Positions 5,758-7,278 of a stretch of DNA of 7,278 bases are shown in pieces. The stretch comes from Spirochaetaceae bacterium. Lineage in GTDB: Bacteria > Spirochaetota > Spirochaetia > DSM-2461. The DNA lies in NCBI GenBank assembly GCA_016342385.1, contig JAEINM010000205.1, forward strand, positions 1-7,278, read 5' to 3'. The notes under the pieces are model-generated. The model was not told where the DNA came from. It searched no databases and was given only the letters and a program-made list of their open reading frames with translations. The stretch's first letter is position 1. Each line of letters opens with the position of its first letter. The translations under genes were made by a program, and so were the position numbers.

Positions 5758-7278
5758 TTATCCCATTGCAGGGGAACTCATAAATATTTCATTGCCTATA
5801 GATTGCTCTCTCAATTTGATGCCGTCGATTTTATTCTTTAGCTTTTTTAATGATTCATCACTATGGACAAATAGTTCAGAAATATTCGTCATAGCTTCAT
5901 TTATATTGGATATACCTTGAGCAATTTCTTCTGTTCCCAAATTTACATGTTCGCCAATCTCCTGTATATTTTTGAAAGATTGATCGACACTGATAATTCC
6001 ACTGGAGATTTCTTTGGAACTGCTTTTTATCTCCTGAGAGATATCTGTGAGATTGTTCATAGATCTCAAAACTTCTTCACCTCTCTGCGAAAGTTTGACA
6101 ATTAAATTGCTTATTTCTTCCATTGAATGAATCGTGTCAACTGTATCCTTTTCTATCATGTCAAAAGTTTCTTTGGTTTTTTTACCACTATGGTGAGCCC
6201 TCCCAATACGTTCATTTATTACGGAAATGGTTGTCTGGATCTGCTTGGCATTTATATTTGAAGATTCTGCCAATTTTCTGATTTCATCGGCAACAACCGA
6301 GAATCCCTTACCGGATTCACCGGCATGAGCAGCTTCAATAGCAGCATTCATGGCTAATAAATTTGTTCTGCTTGCAATATTGTTAATGGTTTTTACAATA
6401 TCAATAATAGCTTCAGTATCTTCCGAATTGGCTCTCATCAACTCTATTGTCTCTTTCATTTCACTACTACCGCGATGGATAATTTCTTTTAAACCCCTTG
6501 ATGATAATTCTGTCTTTGATGAAATAGAAGATACTATTTCTATACCGGAAGACATCTCTTCAGCAGAAGTCAAACTCTTATCAACCCATGTTACCTGATT
6601 TTCAATTCGCTCATTGAGGTCTTCGATATTATATGTCATCTGAGTTGAGGAAGATGTGGCATTCTGCAGATTTTCAACCAAATGATTTATCTGTTTCAAT
6701 ATAGATCTAATATTGGCCTCCATCTGTTGTAATGCAGCTGCTGATTCTACATTTGCAGCCTGTATAGTTTCATTCTGCATATCAGAAGTTCCGGCCATTT
6801 CCTTAAAATTAAAAATAATATCAGATACTCTGGAAACAAGATGATTTACTGTATGCGTAATCTGATCCAGTTCATTATTTCCCCGCACATGGATTGCTTC
6901 ACTGAAGTCACCAGATGCATTTCGTTTAATGCTCAACTTTAGCTGATCCAGATGATTTGTAATTCTTCGAATGAGGAGGATAAAGGCTATTGTGATAAAA
7001 CCAGAGACGATGAGAGTCGTCGTCAAAAGAATCAGTGTAATTCTGCCAGTAACTTCATTGACTTTGATCTCCAGCTCACGTTGTATTACATCCATGCGTT
7101 TAGCAAGATCACTACCTAGTAAAACAATCATATTGGAAACTTTCGTTGAGGCATTAAAAAATTCATCAGAATCAGTTTTATAATACCTGAGATATAAACC
7201 TTCAGAGATTGTTCCATAGGTATTCTCAAGAATATGAATCTCATTCTGTACAAGATCCATATGGACCAATCTCTGAAG
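5758..7278 (-). CDS. Methyl-accepting chemotaxis protein, 5' end outside the window
   Basis: The visible part is 506 residues; the frame stays open to the window edge (L-Q-R before a TTG at 7269), so that TTG is not a convincing start. Residues 1-79 are a mostly helical stretch that looks like the end of an extracytoplasmic ligand-binding helical domain. A hydrophobic segment (about 80-103, ending LLIRR) is the second membrane span, followed by a HAMP domain (about 103-157). The rest is a long coiled coil. Its hairpin tip (about 295-340) carries the family hallmark ASRTNLLAMNAAIEAAHAGE and GFSVVADEIRKLAE, which binds CheA and CheW. No C-terminal CheR-tethering pentapeptide is seen; the protein ends SSPAMG. 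It would signal ligand changes to flagellar motors through CheA. It is the first visible gene of the minus-strand unit with the PP2C and EAL genes. The ligand cannot be inferred from the part shown. Confidence 0.93.
   Translation of the reverse strand, partial: LQRLVHMDLVQNEIHILENTYGTISEGLYLRYYKTDSDEFFNASTKVSNMIVLLGSDLAKRMDVIQRELEIKVNEVTGRITLILLTTTLIVSGFITIAFILLIRRITNHLDQLKLSIKRNASGDFSEAIHVRGNNELDQITHTVNHLVSRVSDIIFNFKEMAGTSDMQNETIQAANVESAAALQQMEANIRSILKQINHLVENLQNATSSSTQMTYNIEDLNERIENQVTWVDKSLTSAEEMSSGIEIVSSISSKTELSSRGLKEIIHRGSSEMKETIELMRANSEDTEAIIDIVKTINNIASRTNLLAMNAAIEAAHAGESGKGFSVVADEIRKLAESSNINAKQIQTTISVINERIGRAHHSGKKTKETFDMIEKDTVDTIHSMEEISNLIVKLSQRGEEVLRSMNNLTDISQEIKSSSKEISSGIISVDQSFKNIQEIGEHVNLGTEEIAQGISNINEAMTNISELFVHSDESLKKLKNKIDGIKLREQSIGNEIFMSSPAMG

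Noticed and set aside
5659..6105. Plus-strand open frames at 5659-5841 and 5917-6105
   Set aside because: Both are shadows of the minus-strand PP2C start and chemoreceptor C-terminus; neither shows a recognisable motif.
6350..7183. Plus-strand open frames at 6350-6598 and 6971-7183
   Set aside because: They are antisense to the chemoreceptor coiled coil and membrane/HAMP region; the hydrophobic look of the first is a by-product of the opposite strand's codons.
7267..7269. TTG as the true start of the chemoreceptor
   Set aside because: The frame remains open to the window edge, and a receptor of this type needs an upstream first membrane span and most of its sensory domain, so the gene is cut by the window.

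Overview
The window is AT-rich and carries four well-preserved signalling genes plus the tail of a fifth. They form two convergent transcription units that meet in a 201-base gap (1905-2105). The likely source is a motile, Gram-negative-type bacterium with sigma-54 control, chemotaxis and cyclic-di-GMP signalling. The low G+C content, dense Shine-Dalgarno sites and gene mix would suit a free-living spirochaete, but this is an impression and not proven by any marker here.

Plus strand: the first 73 bases are the C-terminus of a gene ending in a Fis-type helix-turn-helix, as in NtrC-family sigma-54 activators. It overlaps by 8 bases a gene for a 612-residue protein. That protein joins a sugar-transporter-like (RbsA/MglA-like) ABC ATPase domain to a PAS domain and a complete NtrB-type histidine kinase. 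The two genes look like a response regulator and its cognate sensor.

Minus strand, read from 7278 to 2106: (i) a methyl-accepting chemotaxis protein whose N-terminus lies outside the window; (ii) a 613-residue protein with a ruined ABC-like domain (no P-loop glycines, Walker B acids or switch histidine), a central region I cannot assign, and an intact SpoIIE/PP2C-type phosphatase; (iii) a PAS-GGDEF-EAL protein in which the cyclase half is degenerate and the phosphodiesterase half is intact. Gaps of 40 and 27 bases, each holding a Shine-Dalgarno site, suggest one operon.

The most unusual point is that both units carry an ABC-ATPase-like domain fused directly to a signalling output: a histidine kinase on one side, a PP2C phosphatase on the other. 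No permease or binding protein is visible. My inference is that these domains have been taken from sugar ABC transporters to act as sensors or docking modules, so that transport state or nucleotide binding is reported to transcription (sigma-54), protein dephosphorylation, c-di-GMP turnover and chemotaxis. The domain make-up is read from the sequence; the joint pathway is hypothesis.
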